Source of the DNA: a virus
Virus record (IMG/VR): IMGVR_UViG_3300044703_000110
Location: 1 to 31,744 of that record
Reading direction: 5' to 3' (one strand)
Length of the DNA stretch: 31,744 nt
Every line of letters starts with the position of its first letter. The first letter of the stretch is position 1. This document shows positions 21,438-29,210 of this stretch, piece after piece. The translations under genes were made by a program, and so were the position numbers. The notes beneath the pieces are model-generated. The model was not told the DNA's origin, made no database searches, and saw only the letters and a list, made by a program, of their open reading frames with translations.

Positions 21438-22498
21438 ACCGTCGCCACGAACAGGGCGTTGGGGTCGAGCAGCACGGGCAGGGCCACGGCCTCGGCCGTC
21501 GTGATGATGGCGGCCGGGCGGATCGACGACTCCACGAAGGCGATGATGCCCGGGGCGTCGGTGAACGTGATGGTGCCGTTGCCCGCCATGGTCGCGGCGT
21601 TGGCCGTCAGCCCGTAGAGGGTGGCGCCCATGCCGCCGCGCATGGCGATGACCTTGCGGTTTCCGATGACGCGGGCCATGCCCGTCTCGGCCAGCGTCTG
21701 GCGCTCCACGTCGTTGGTCGTGACCAGCGGGGCGTTGACGCCCGCGGCCCGAAGCACCTGTCGGACCGTCTCGTCCGTCACGATGCCGGGGACGACGCCC
21801 GTGACGGGCGCCAGGTTGCGGACCTGCGCGCTCTGGGCGAGGTCGGCCATGATCTCGGACGACACGCCCCAGCCGTCGGGGTTGCGCCCGCCGTTGTGCG
21901 GGCGGTAGACGGCCTCCCACGCCTTGAGGTCCGTGATGGGCGTGGCGTTGGCGTGGTCCGACCAGGCGGCGCCCGCGGGCACGACGTTGAGGTGGCTGGC
22001 GGGGACGTTGAAGTTGGCCTGCACGGCGCTGCCGGCCTCCACGTCGCCCAGCTCCGTGAGCGTCACCATGCCCGTCTGGAGCACGTCGCCGTGGGCGAGG
22101 GTGAGGCGGTTCTGGACGGCGTTCGCCATGTTCTCCGCGTCGCGGAAGATCACGTCCACCACCTGCTGGTCGGTGGCCGCGGCCACGCCGGCCCGGAGCC
22201 GCTGCAGGCGCAGGATGTCCTTCTCGTTCAGGCGGATGGACCGGCCGAGCGGCGGTATCTCGCCGCCGATGATGGAGAAGCCGGGCCGCTTGGCCAGCGG
22301 TGGCGCGGTGTCCCACGTGCGGTACCGGGCCACCTGCCCGGCGCCCGAGACATCGATCTGGCTCAGCTCGTACTCGATGTCCTCGACCGGGCGCGGCGGG
22401 AACATGCCGGCGAACGGGAGCTGCCCGTCCACCAGCTCGCGGATGAACCCGATCAGCCGGGGGATGTCGATGACGTCGGTGATGAACTCGGTCGCCAT
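21434..22498 (-). CDS. Major capsid protein, lambda gpE-like
   Basis: The 354 residues match the lambda gpE (Phage_cap_E) family in length and pattern: MATEFITDVIDIPRLIGFIR at the start, IGGEIPPLGRSIRLNEKDIL, a helix with RDAENMANAVQNRLTLAHGD, a domain with PITDLKAWEAVYRPHNGGR, a MSSE-like GVSSEIMADLAQSA and a C-terminal IRPAAIITTAEAVALPVLLD. It has the HK97 fold by family knowledge and forms the capsid shell. A strong Shine-Dalgarno sequence, TAGGAGGGG, merges with the stop of the decoration gene, fitting very high expression. Confidence 0.93.
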   Translation of the reverse strand: MATEFITDVIDIPRLIGFIRELVDGQLPFAGMFPPRPVEDIEYELSQIDVSGAGQVARYRTWDTAPPLAKRPGFSIIGGEIPPLGRSIRLNEKDILRLQRLRAGVAAATDQQVVDVIFRDAENMANAVQNRLTLAHGDVLQTGMVTLTELGDVEAGSAVQANFNVPASHLNVVPAGAAWSDHANATPITDLKAWEAVYRPHNGGRNPDGWGVSSEIMADLAQSAQVRNLAPVTGVVPGIVTDETVRQVLRAAGVNAPLVTTNDVERQTLAETGMARVIGNRKVIAMRGGMGATLYGLTANAATMAGNGTITFTDAPGIIAFVESSIRPAAIITTAEAVALPVLLDPNALFVATV

Positions 22499-22511
22499 GG
22501 GGCGTCCCCTC

Positions 22512-23246
22512 CTAGACGGTGTGGGTCACGTACGCGATGTGCGAGCAGTCGGCGCGCCCGTTGGCGTCGATCTGGTGGGCGGGGGCCGGCGGCAGGTGGT
22601 TGGTGACGACCTCGCCCGACCAGAACAGGGCAGCGCCCAGGTCGCCCGTCGAGTCGCGGTCGTACGGGATGGAGGCGAAGAGGTGGCCGACGCACACCTG
22701 GCGGCCGTCGCTCGTGGTGTCGGCGCCGCCCGGCGTCGCCGTGGCCACGGCGGCCGTGCCCGCCCCGCCGGTGAGCGAGGAGGCGTCGGTGGTGACAGCG
22801 GGGACGTCGGTGTTCGCGTACTGGCCGCCGAACGTGAGCGTGTACGGCGCGGTGCCGCCGGGCCCGCCGGTGACCACGATGTCGCCCGCGTTGACGTTGG
22901 GCAGGGCGACGAGGGCGGCCTGCACGGCCGACGCCGCGGCGTTCCACGCGATGGCGGCCGTGGCCTGGCCCGAGAGCGTGATGGTGAACGTCCCGCCGGT
23001 GGCGCTCACCGTGATGGTCTGCACCTCCTCGGTCGAGCCCGTGTACGGCCCGTACAGGCCCGTCGCCGCCACGCGGCCGAGCGGGATGCCCGAGGGGATG
23101 AACCCGTTGGGGTACGCGGTGGCGAGGTCGAGCAGGCTCCGGTCGAGCACGATCGGGCGCGGCCTGCCGATGGGCTCGCCGCCGTTGCCGATCCAGCGCT
23201 GGTCCTCGTTGAGGAGGGTCTTCTTTGTCCGGGTCGAGATGTCCAT
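22512..23246 (-). CDS. Head decoration protein with inserted Ig-like domain
   Basis: This 244-residue protein lies between scaffold and capsid genes, the place of the decoration (lambda D-like) protein that stabilises the expanded head. The start MDISTRTKKTLLNEDQRWIG and the parts PNGFIPSGIPLGRVAATGLY (about 46-65) and VGHLFASIPYDRDSTGDLG (187-205) through ALFWSGEVVTNHLP are the family core. Between them, about residues 73-175 form an extra beta-sandwich with VQTITVSATGGTFTITLSGQ and LTFGGQYANTDVPAVTTDAS, a module I know as a free-standing repeat in actinobacterial and phage surface proteins. It probably projects from the head. The Shine-Dalgarno sequence AAGGAG overlaps the scaffold stop. 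Confidence 0.82.
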   Translation of the reverse strand: MDISTRTKKTLLNEDQRWIGNGGEPIGRPRPIVLDRSLLDLATAYPNGFIPSGIPLGRVAATGLYGPYTGSTEEVQTITVSATGGTFTITLSGQATAAIAWNAAASAVQAALVALPNVNAGDIVVTGGPGGTAPYTLTFGGQYANTDVPAVTTDASSLTGGAGTAAVATATPGGADTTSDGRQVCVGHLFASIPYDRDSTGDLGAALFWSGEVVTNHLPPAPAHQIDANGRADCSHIAYVTHTV

Positions 23247-23256
23247 GGAGGGCTCC

Positions 23257-24081
23257 TTAGGAGGCCGTGGCGCGCTGGAACGGGGCGAACGGGTTCTTGG
23301 CCGGGTCGTTGGCGGACTCGGCCATGCGCAGCCGGGCCTGCTCGCGCCCGGCCTCGAGGCCGGACTTCGTGCCCTGGGCGGCCGGCTGGCCCGACGGGTT
23401 GCTCGACGGCGCCGTGCCCGGGACGCCGAACAGGGCGGGGAACTTGGCCTTGACGGCCTCGACGGCGGCCGTGATGCCGGCCTCGTCGGCCTCGCCGTCG
23501 ACCGCCACGAGCGCCACCAGGTCGGCGACGTGCTCCCTCGGCGCGCCCGCGTCGCGCAGCGCGTCCTTGACGGCGGACGTGCGCGCGGCCGTGGCCGCCG
23601 CCGCCTCGCGCTCGGCCGCCCTGCGCTCGCGCTCCTCGGCGTCGCGCTCGCGCCTCTCCATCTCCGTGAGGCTGGCGGCCTCCTCGTCGCGCTTGGCCTT
23701 GACCCACGCCTGCGCGTCCTCGACCCTGTCGAAGCCCAGCGCGCCGAGCAGCGCCTGGCTGGCCTCCGTCGTCCCCGACGCCTTCGCCTGGTCGAGCGCC
23801 GCCTGGAGCGCCCCCAGGTCGGGCACCCCGGCCGCGGCGCCACCGCCCTGGCTGGCCGCCCCGGTGCCGGTGCCGGTGGCGGCGCCGCCGCCCTGCCCAC
23901 CGGTGCCGCCCGTGGCCGTGCCGCCCCCGCCATCGCCTGGCCCGCCGGTGGTGGCGCCGCCCGGGCCGTCGCCACCGGACACGACGGGCAGCAGCGTGCC
24001 GTCCGACCAGAGGTGGTGCGGGCGGCCGCGGTGGGCCACGACGCCGAGATGGGACGGGGTGGGCTGGGGTGCGCTGCGCAT
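23257..24081 (-). CDS. Capsid scaffolding protein
   Basis: The 274-residue protein has an N-terminal part ending WSDGTLLPVVSGGDGPGG, a Gly/Thr/Ala-rich disordered linker (about 40-90), a highly charged coiled coil (about 120-165, RDEEAASLTEMERRERDAEE) and a C-terminal part with NDPAKNPFAPFQRATA. A disordered linker, a coiled coil and a short C-terminal capsid-binding tail are the marks of scaffolding proteins that guide shell assembly. The ATG at 24081 is 8 nt after the CACCGT of a GAATCC promoter, so its mRNA may be leaderless. It heads the head-shell unit, which includes decoration, capsid and fibre genes. Confidence 0.85.
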   Translation of the reverse strand: MRSAPQPTPSHLGVVAHRGRPHHLWSDGTLLPVVSGGDGPGGATTGGPGDGGGGTATGGTGGQGGGAATGTGTGAASQGGGAAAGVPDLGALQAALDQAKASGTTEASQALLGALGFDRVEDAQAWVKAKRDEEAASLTEMERRERDAEERERRAAEREAAAATAARTSAVKDALRDAGAPREHVADLVALVAVDGEADEAGITAAVEAVKAKFPALFGVPGTAPSSNPSGQPAAQGTKSGLEAGREQARLRMAESANDPAKNPFAPFQRATAS

Positions 24082-24089
24082 CGCCGGCC

Positions 24090-24124
24090 ACGGTGGCAGC
24101 GAGGACTCGCCTGCTTTCGGATTC
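24090..24124 (-). promoter_or_regulatory. GAATCC late promoter of the scaffold-capsid unit
   Basis: GAATCC (24124-24119), 23 nt, CACCGT (24095-24090), 8 nt and ATG follow on the minus strand. The box follows the 52-residue gene's stop by 5 bases. Downstream the sequence CCGTGGCCGGCGATG repeats that of the tail-unit promoter. Confidence 0.72.
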
Positions 24125-24129
24125 GCCCG

Positions 24130-24288
24130 TCAGCCCTCGTCGCCGTCGACCCACTCATGCCCGCTGCTGGCGTACTCCTCGGCGTAGAGCAGGTCAGGGT
24201 CCTCGCCCGCGCTCGCCCGTCGCAGCAGGTCGAGCAGGCGCTCGCCCTCGATGGCCCACCAGCCCAGGGGCGTGACGCGCTCAGCCAC
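24130..24288 (-). CDS. Small conserved actinophage protein, 52 residues
   Basis: The protein reads VAERVTPLGWWAIEGERLLD at the start, then LLRRASAGEDPDLLYAEEYA and ends SSGHEWVDGDEG. I recall the pattern WWxIxGExLLxMLRRAxAGEDPDxLYAExYANS from many actinobacteriophages, where this tiny gene lies next to portal, protease or scaffold genes. The GTG at 24288 overlaps the last bases of the Ntn-hydrolase gene by 8. It is below usual gene-finding limits but has a full-length match to that pattern. The function is unknown. Its acidic, Trp-rich sequence suggests a binding partner, perhaps of the portal or protease. Confidence 0.75.
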   Translation of the reverse strand: MAERVTPLGWWAIEGERLLDLLRRASAGEDPDLLYAEEYASSGHEWVDGDEG

Positions 24289-24841
24289 CGGACGTCGAGA
24301 GCACGGGCCCCGGCGGGCCGACGAACGCCATCACCTCGTGCGCCGCGTGCAGCGCGAGACGCACTCGTTCTTCGGGCGTGGCACCGAAGCATGCCGAGGT
24401 CGCGAGCGAGCCCCGTGCGACCTGCGTGCCCGCTCCGATGGCGTAGTACGGCTCAGCGACCTCGAACGCGGCCATACCCTCGTCGATGCTCCATAGGCGC
24501 CCCTGCCAGCCGACCAGGAACTCGCCATCGACCAGGTCGTTCTCGATCACGCTCCTGGGCACCGGGACATTCGTGAGCACGGCGTGCAGCGAGCGGGCGC
24601 ACCCGTCGACGAAGGCCAGCGCGTCCGTGCCGTCGGCATAGGGCGGGGGCTGCCAGTGGAGGTGGACGGCTTGGCCGATGGCGGCGCTGCCAGCGTGGCC
24701 GACCAGCATCACGTTGTTGCCCACAGCCCTACGAACGACCTTGGGCGTTCGGTGCCGGAACAGCATCTCGTCAGACTGTGACGCCATGTCGTAGCCAAGC
24801 CAGCAGTGGCCGCGCTCGGCCACTGCCGCTATGCACGTCAC
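24281..24841 (-). CDS. Proteasome-beta/HslV-like Ntn-hydrolase, likely prohead protease
   Basis: The 186-residue protein starts MTCIAAVAERGHCWLGYDMA. Counting the Thr after the initiator Met as residue 1, Thr1, Asp17 and Lys33 (in TPKVVRR) occupy the positions of the catalytic Thr, Asp and Lys of HslV and proteasome beta subunits; Gly15 and Ser20 also fit. Later VMLVGHAGSAAIGQAV, FLVGWQGRLWSIDEGM and YYAIGAGTQVARGSL match the beta-subunit core strands, the last two containing the typical G-x-G turn. It is encoded between portal and scaffold, where phages usually have the capsid maturation protease. No other protease is visible in the head module, so it may process the head. The GTG start abuts the portal stop. 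Confidence 0.78.
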   Translation of the reverse strand: MTCIAAVAERGHCWLGYDMASQSDEMLFRHRTPKVVRRAVGNNVMLVGHAGSAAIGQAVHLHWQPPPYADGTDALAFVDGCARSLHAVLTNVPVPRSVIENDLVDGEFLVGWQGRLWSIDEGMAAFEVAEPYYAIGAGTQVARGSLATSACFGATPEERVRLALHAAHEVMAFVGPPGPVLSTSGG

Positions 24842-26641
24842 CTACTGCCCCGCCGGTGGCGGCGCGGGCTGGCCGGGCGGCACCAGCGGGATGACGGGCG
24901 GCGGGGCGGGCGCGGCACGGAGCAGCGACGGGTCGATGCCCAGGTGAGCGGCCGCCGCCTGCGGCGAGCCCGTGGCGTCGGCCAGGTGCACGGCGTTGGC
25001 GAAGTCCTCGTGCTCCATGCGCTCCAGCTCCTCGGCCACGTCGACGTCGACGACGCCGCCGGCGACCAGCATCTCGACGCCCGTCCGGCGGCTGATGGCG
25101 GGCGGGCTGGCCGACAGCAGCGCCACCACCTCGTCGATGACCGCCCGCCGGTCGGTCGGCAGGAACGAGCCGAGCGTGACCTCGGCGCGGGGGTTGGCGC
25201 CAGGGGGCAGGTACCCGCCCGCCTGCGCCATGCGCTGGACGAACTTGAGCAGCAGCGGCAGCTTCTCGCCGCGCACGAGGCGCATCCTGCGCACCAGCCC
25301 CTGGAGGGCGGCGAACTTGAGGGAGCGGGCGAAGCCCGACTCGGCCAGGGCGTGGCCGTCCTGGACGCGCCCGAGGGCCTCGGCCGGCACCTGGGAGTTG
25401 ACGGCGAGCCGCTCCAGCAGGTGGTCCACGTATTTCAGGACCGCGTCCAGGCTCTGCGACGTGTCGACGACCGTGACTTTGCCCGACAGCACGGTGCCCG
25501 GCCCGTACGTCGGGATGGCGGGCACGTCGCCCCCGTCGCGTCGGCGGCCCGTGGTCGGCATGGCGCCCGCGTCCTCGATGGCCAGCGGCGGCGTGCCCGT
25601 CGTGGCGCTGGCCGCCGCCGCGTCGGTGTCCGCCGCGTGCAGCTCGTCGAGCAGCTGCACGACGAGCGCGAGCAGAGAGCGGCCGTAGTGCTGCTTGCGC
25701 GACGGCGTGTTCGGCTCGTGGACGACGGGGATGAAGTCGATCCCCAGGTCGAGGTCGCGCACCTCCAGCCCCTCGTCGTTGAGCGAGTACGCGCCGCGCT
25801 CGGGCGGGAAGTCGTGCACGGTGCGGCCCTGGAGGTCGCTCAGCGCCCACACGCCCTCGGTCATGTAGCACGTGACGGCGCTCGCGTCCTCGCCCGGCGC
25901 CTGCCACGGGTAGCGCCGGGTGGGCGCCGCCCCCGCGGGCGCGGCCTGGCCGGGCGGCGCGGCGATGGGGCGCAGCTCGTAGGTGATCCTGTGCACGAGG
26001 CGCTGGCCCGCCGCGTCGCCCTCGCCCTCGAGCTCCCATGCCAGGTCGACGCGCGGCGGGAACCCGTCCGTCACGTCCGACAGGCGCGGGAAGTAGAACC
26101 CGGGGTCGTAGATGTGGAGCGTGGGCCGCCGCTTGGCGTGCGACAGCCCGATGACGTACACGCCGTCGCCGAGGCTGACCGCGTCCTCCTCCGTCTCCAG
26201 CATGGCGAGCACCAGGCGCTCGTCGTCCGCCCAGTCGCGCAGCCACTGCTCGCGCTCGGCCGCGGCCGCGGCCGCCGCGTTCGCCGCCCGCTCGTCGGGC
26301 GTGGCGTCGGCGGGCAGCGCGGGGTCGAACTCGGCCGCGCCCTCGACGGAGATGGACTGGTCCTCGCCCAGCAGGGCGTCGACCACGCGCGCCACCAGCA
26401 GCCCGGCGTCGCCGTACTCGCGGCGCTTGTGCCGGTCGGCCTCGGAGTCCACGTCCAGGAAGTGCCGGGCGATGTTGTCGTGGTAGGCGGCGAGCAGGAT
26501 GTACGCGTTGAGCCGGCGGGCGTGGTCGCCCACCCACGTCGGGGCCAGCCCCGCCCTGCCCTCGGACGAGCGCTCGGCCACCGCCGTCTTGTGCGACAGC
26601 GGGGTCCATGCGTCGAACACGAGGTCCCAGGGGCGCGCCAC
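24842..26641 (-). CDS. Portal protein
   Basis: This 599-residue protein forms the dodecameric portal ring through which DNA is packaged. Supporting features are its place next to the terminase, its length, an N-terminal helical part (RRLNAYILLAAYHDNIARHF, then RREYGDAGLLVARVVDALLG), a middle part with HEPNTPSRKQHYGRSLLALV, a helix region DAVLKYVDHLLERLAVNSQV, then LKFAALQGLVRRMRLVRGEK, and a C-terminal tail rich in Pro, Ala and Gly. The GTG at 26641 was chosen because it lies exactly 6 nt after TACCGT of a GAATCC promoter. The tail of portal proteins often contacts terminase or scaffold. Confidence 0.85.
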   Translation of the reverse strand: MARPWDLVFDAWTPLSHKTAVAERSSEGRAGLAPTWVGDHARRLNAYILLAAYHDNIARHFLDVDSEADRHKRREYGDAGLLVARVVDALLGEDQSISVEGAAEFDPALPADATPDERAANAAAAAAAEREQWLRDWADDERLVLAMLETEEDAVSLGDGVYVIGLSHAKRRPTLHIYDPGFYFPRLSDVTDGFPPRVDLAWELEGEGDAAGQRLVHRITYELRPIAAPPGQAAPAGAAPTRRYPWQAPGEDASAVTCYMTEGVWALSDLQGRTVHDFPPERGAYSLNDEGLEVRDLDLGIDFIPVVHEPNTPSRKQHYGRSLLALVVQLLDELHAADTDAAAASATTGTPPLAIEDAGAMPTTGRRRDGGDVPAIPTYGPGTVLSGKVTVVDTSQSLDAVLKYVDHLLERLAVNSQVPAEALGRVQDGHALAESGFARSLKFAALQGLVRRMRLVRGEKLPLLLKFVQRMAQAGGYLPPGANPRAEVTLGSFLPTDRRAVIDEVVALLSASPPAISRRTGVEMLVAGGVVDVDVAEELERMEHEDFANAVHLADATGSPQAAAAHLGIDPSLLRAAPAPPPVIPLVPPGQPAPPPAGQ

Positions 26642-26647
26642 GGCCGG

Positions 26648-26682
26648 ACGGTACGGAGGCGCCGGGCCGGGCCGTCGGATTC
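26648..26682 (-). promoter_or_regulatory. GAATCC late promoter of the portal unit
   Basis: GAATCC (26682-26677), 23 nt, TACCGT (26653-26648), 6 nt and GTG follow on the minus strand. This is one of the two sites with the full TACCGT hexamer and gives the clearest example of the element. Confidence 0.75.
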
Positions 26683-26917
26683 AGCGGGACAGGCGGGGCT
26701 AAGGGTCGTGACCCGCCGATGCCATGCCACCGATGCCGTGACCAGTCTTGGGGGAAGGGCTGAGATGCAAAGCCGCCCCCGCCCCCGCCCCCGCCCCCAC
26801 CCATGCCCACACGCCCAGCCACCCGCCCCCTGGCTTACCGCCGCCTACTACGCCGCAGCCACGGCGGCGGCCGTGGTCTACGTGGTGGTGACCCTGCTGC
26901 GGCCATCGCCGGCGGCC
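26683..26917. other. Intergenic stretch between terminase and portal
   Basis: No convincing gene is seen in these 235 bases. A (CCGCCC)n-like tract covers about 26771-26800, and GGGTCGTGACCC (26705-26716) is a palindrome. On the plus strand an ATG at 26765 follows GGGGGAAGG and would give a short Arg/Pro-rich start and a hydrophobic run (AYYAAATAAAVVYVVVTLL), but this frame runs on antisense to the terminase and is doubtful. Confidence 0.4.
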
Positions 26918-28423
26918 CTACCGCCGCCCGCGCCAGCGCCCGTCGCCCATGCCCAGCTGCCCGTCGCCCTCGCCCTCGCCGTCCCAGAACGACTGGATCA
27001 CCGCGTCCGCCGTGTCGGTCGAGCGCCCGATGCGCTTGGCGATCTCGTCCTTGGCCTCGACGCGCAGGCGCCCGCCCGACTGCTCCCGGTAGCGCGGCGC
27101 CGTCAGGTCGCCCGTCAGCAGGTCGTCCGGCGGCAGCGCCACCTCCTCGCCGTTGGCCGGGTCCAGCAGCTCGCGCATCATCCACCACGCGGCCGAGCGG
27201 CAGTCGGCGAAGCGCCACTCGCCCGAGCGGTCGACCCTGTCGGTGCGCGCCCCGGCGATGAAGCCGAGCACCGGGTGGCCCATCTCCCGCAGGCGGTCGA
27301 CCACGCCCGCCCCCACCCCGTTGACGTCGACCACGGCCGGGCGGCCGCGCCCATGGCCGTTGAGCGCGGCGGCGACGCGCGCCGTCGTCTGCATCGTGTC
27401 CTGGCGGTGCTTGCGCCGCACCTCGGCGATGGCGCGGCCGTAGCGCAGGGCGATCACGGTGTCGGACGAGCCCGAGCGCCCGACGTCGACGCCGCAGCCC
27501 GAGAAGCGCCCGACGCGCCCGGCCCGGTCCCACGCCCGCCAGCGCTCGTTGGCCGCCTCCACCCAGGCGAGGGGGATGACGCCGGCCTCGTCCGATGCCG
27601 CGAACTCGCCGAGGACGCGGTTCTGGTAGATCGCCGAGTCCACGCCCCACTGGGCGGCGCGCTGGTCGGCCCACGCCCTGCTGACCTGGCCGGCCGCGAT
27701 CGCCTCGTCGAGCGTCACGTGGCGCGCCCACCAGTCCTCGTAGCCGGCCGCGCGCCTGTGGATCTGGTGGAACCGGCCCTGGGGCTCGCCCGGCGTCGAC
27801 ATGGCCAGCGCCAGCGCCTCGCCCGTGCCGCTGAACGCGCCCTCGGCCGCGTCCCACGTGCCGTCGACGATGGTCTTGGCCTCGTCGAACTCGTACAGCA
27901 CGTGGTCGGCGTGCACGCCCTCGATGTTGGCCGGCACGTTCGACGCCACCGCGAACGCCGAGCCGGTGCGCAGCTTGAGGTGCAGGTCCTGGAGCTCGCG
28001 GGCGGGGGTGAACGCGGCCCGCCCCACGACGTCCCAGCGCAGCAGGCGCGCCCACTTGTGGACCTCGGGCCACAGGTACTCCTCCAGCTGGCGCCACACT
28101 GACGCCGTGGTCGGGCACTTCCAGTCGAGGTGGTCGCCGTCGCGCGTCATGGCGAACCACAGCAGCGCGAACGCCTCCGTGGTCGTCTTGCCCGTGCCGT
28201 GCGGGCCGCGTGCCGACACCTTCTTGCGGGCGGGCAGCTCGGCCAGCACCTCTTGCTGGTACGGCGCCAGCCGCTGGCCCGTCGGCCAGTCGAAGCAGTC
28301 ATGGGCGAAGGCCACGGGGTCGTCGCGGTAGCGGCGCAAGCGCGTCGGCCGGAAGCGCTGGGCCGCGTAGTGCAGTGGGCCAGGGCGCCGGGGCGGGCCG
28401 GGCGACGGCACGGGCAGCGCCAT
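26918..28423 (-). CDS. terL: Terminase large subunit
   Basis: The 501-residue packaging motor has both domains. The ATPase shows Walker A GPHGTGKTT (about 73-81) and Walker B VLYEFDEA (about 175-182), with the catalytic Glu next to Asp. The nuclease shows the acidic residues expected of the RNase H-like fold: Asp313 in GVDVGRSGSSD, Asp366 in AVVDVNGVGAG and Asp473 in RSTDTADAVIQSFW. It cuts the concatemer and drives DNA into the head using ATP. The ATG lies 3 bases after the stop of the preceding gene (TAG-CCC-ATG), so translation is probably coupled. The C-terminus is Gly-rich. Confidence 0.95.
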   Translation of the reverse strand: MALPVPSPGPPRRPGPLHYAAQRFRPTRLRRYRDDPVAFAHDCFDWPTGQRLAPYQQEVLAELPARKKVSARGPHGTGKTTTEAFALLWFAMTRDGDHLDWKCPTTASVWRQLEEYLWPEVHKWARLLRWDVVGRAAFTPARELQDLHLKLRTGSAFAVASNVPANIEGVHADHVLYEFDEAKTIVDGTWDAAEGAFSGTGEALALAMSTPGEPQGRFHQIHRRAAGYEDWWARHVTLDEAIAAGQVSRAWADQRAAQWGVDSAIYQNRVLGEFAASDEAGVIPLAWVEAANERWRAWDRAGRVGRFSGCGVDVGRSGSSDTVIALRYGRAIAEVRRKHRQDTMQTTARVAAALNGHGRGRPAVVDVNGVGAGVVDRLREMGHPVLGFIAGARTDRVDRSGEWRFADCRSAAWWMMRELLDPANGEEVALPPDDLLTGDLTAPRYREQSGGRLRVEAKDEIAKRIGRSTDTADAVIQSFWDGEGEGDGQLGMGDGRWRGRR

Positions 28424-28426
28424 GGG

Positions 28427-28723
28427 CTACCCGCGGCCGGGCGGCGGCTGGACCTCCAGCATGTGCGGCGGCAGCCCACCCCACGTCGAGAGCCAGATGA
28501 CCCCGCCGCCGGCCAGGTGGGCGACGTCGGCCTCGCTGGGCCGCCACGCCACGCGCACGCACGGCACGCCGAGGTCGGCCGGGCCGCGGGGCTGGGTCAC
28601 GACGCCGACAGCAGGCTCGATGCCGGCCTCGCGCTCGCCCGGCGCCGTGAACGTGGCCACCGTGGAGTCGTACCCCGCCCACCAGTCGAGGTGACCGGGC
28701 TCGAGGTCGTTGACGATGTCCAC
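28427..28723 (-). CDS. Small protein before the large terminase
   Basis: The 98 residues read VDIVNDLEPGHLDWWAGYDS at the start, then LGVPCVRVAWRPSEADVAHL, AGGGVIWLSTWGGLPPHML and a proline tail. The VPCVRxAWRPxxxDxxxLAxGGxxWLxxxGGxPPHxL pattern recurs in actinophages just ahead of terminase genes and, less often, in the capsid region. The function is unknown. The GTG at 28723 lies exactly 6 nt after the GATGCT box of a GAATCC promoter and has no Shine-Dalgarno sequence, so this is the leaderless first gene of the terminase unit. It is followed at once by terL, and may supply ribosomes to it. Confidence 0.72.
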   Translation of the reverse strand: MDIVNDLEPGHLDWWAGYDSTVATFTAPGEREAGIEPAVGVVTQPRGPADLGVPCVRVAWRPSEADVAHLAGGGVIWLSTWGGLPPHMLEVQPPPGRG

Positions 28724-28729
28724 CGCGCC

Positions 28730-28764
28730 AGCATCGGGGCCAGCACAGGCGGCGCCGCGGATTC
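28730..28764 (-). promoter_or_regulatory. GAATCC late promoter of the terminase unit
   Basis: GAATCC (28764-28759), 23 nt, GATGCT (28735-28730), 6 nt and GTG follow on the minus strand. The -10-like hexamer is weaker, but the spacing and the A and T at positions 2 and 6 are kept. It starts 3 bases after the preceding stop codon. Confidence 0.65.
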
Positions 28765-28767
28765 GGC

Positions 28768-29022
28768 CTACGGGCCCCAGCGGCCGCGGCGCATCCGCCC
28801 CACGCGCGCGTCCCACTCGGCCGCGGCCGCGTCCATCGCCTGGCGCAGGTCGTCCATCGGGTGCCAGCGCTCGCCCACGCGGCCCCTCGACGCCGCTGTC
28901 GAGCCGCGCCAGACCGGCCCCATCACCGCCCGGTCCGCCCACGGACACAGGGCCAGGCGCAGCGCGTCGTCGGGCACGCACGCGTCGGCCAGGCCGCGCC
29001 AGTACCAGCCGGCGAGCCTCAC
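28768..29022 (-). CDS. Small Trp/Arg-rich protein, unknown
   Basis: The 84 residues begin VRLAGWYWRGLADACVPDDA and contain LALCPWADRAVMGPVWRGST, then a C-terminal helix MDDLRQAMDAAAAEWDARV and a basic end. The motif DLRQAM is shared with the neighbouring gene at 29019-29210, hinting at partial duplication. The GTG overlaps the previous stop (GTGA). It is part of the small-terminase unit. I do not recognise it; a role in DNA packaging is possible from position and basic character only. Confidence 0.6.
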   Translation of the reverse strand: MRLAGWYWRGLADACVPDDALRLALCPWADRAVMGPVWRGSTAASRGRVGERWHPMDDLRQAMDAAAAEWDARVGRMRRGRWGP

Positions 29023-29210
29023 GCCGCGCCGCCGCGACGCCGGAGTCGGGCGTGAGGCCGGTCATGCACCACACGGCGCGTCCGCTCCGCCGCCCACTCG
29101 GAGGCGATGGCCTCGAGATCGCCGCGCACCTGCTCCACGCGCACATCCAAGGTGGCCTGGCGCAGGTCGGCCATCGCCTGGCGCAGGTCGTGCCAGCGGG
29201 CGCGCCTCAC
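29019..29210 (-). CDS. Small coiled-coil protein, unknown
   Basis: The 63-residue protein is one long charged helix: WHDLRQAMADLRQATLDVRV, then EQVRGDLEAIASEWAAERTR, and a basic end. DLRQA occurs twice in tandem. Both its start and stop lie in GTGA overlaps with neighbours, which supports it as a true coding gene in spite of its size. It may pair with the small-terminase protein before it or the DLRQAM protein after it. No known family. Confidence 0.6.
   Translation of the reverse strand: MRRARWHDLRQAMADLRQATLDVRVEQVRGDLEAIASEWAAERTRRVVHDRPHARLRRRGGAA

Noticed and set aside
26771-26800. Repeated CCGCCC units as a CRISPR-like or iteron array
   Set aside because: It is a simple low-complexity tract without spacers or defined unit borders.
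24806-28102. Plus-strand open frame of about 1,100 codons, including a hydrophobic stretch after 26765
   Set aside because: It runs antisense through portal and terminase. Only the part in the 235-base gap looks protein-like (a possible TM helix after a good ribosome site), but no stop ends it there, so a real small gene cannot be supported.
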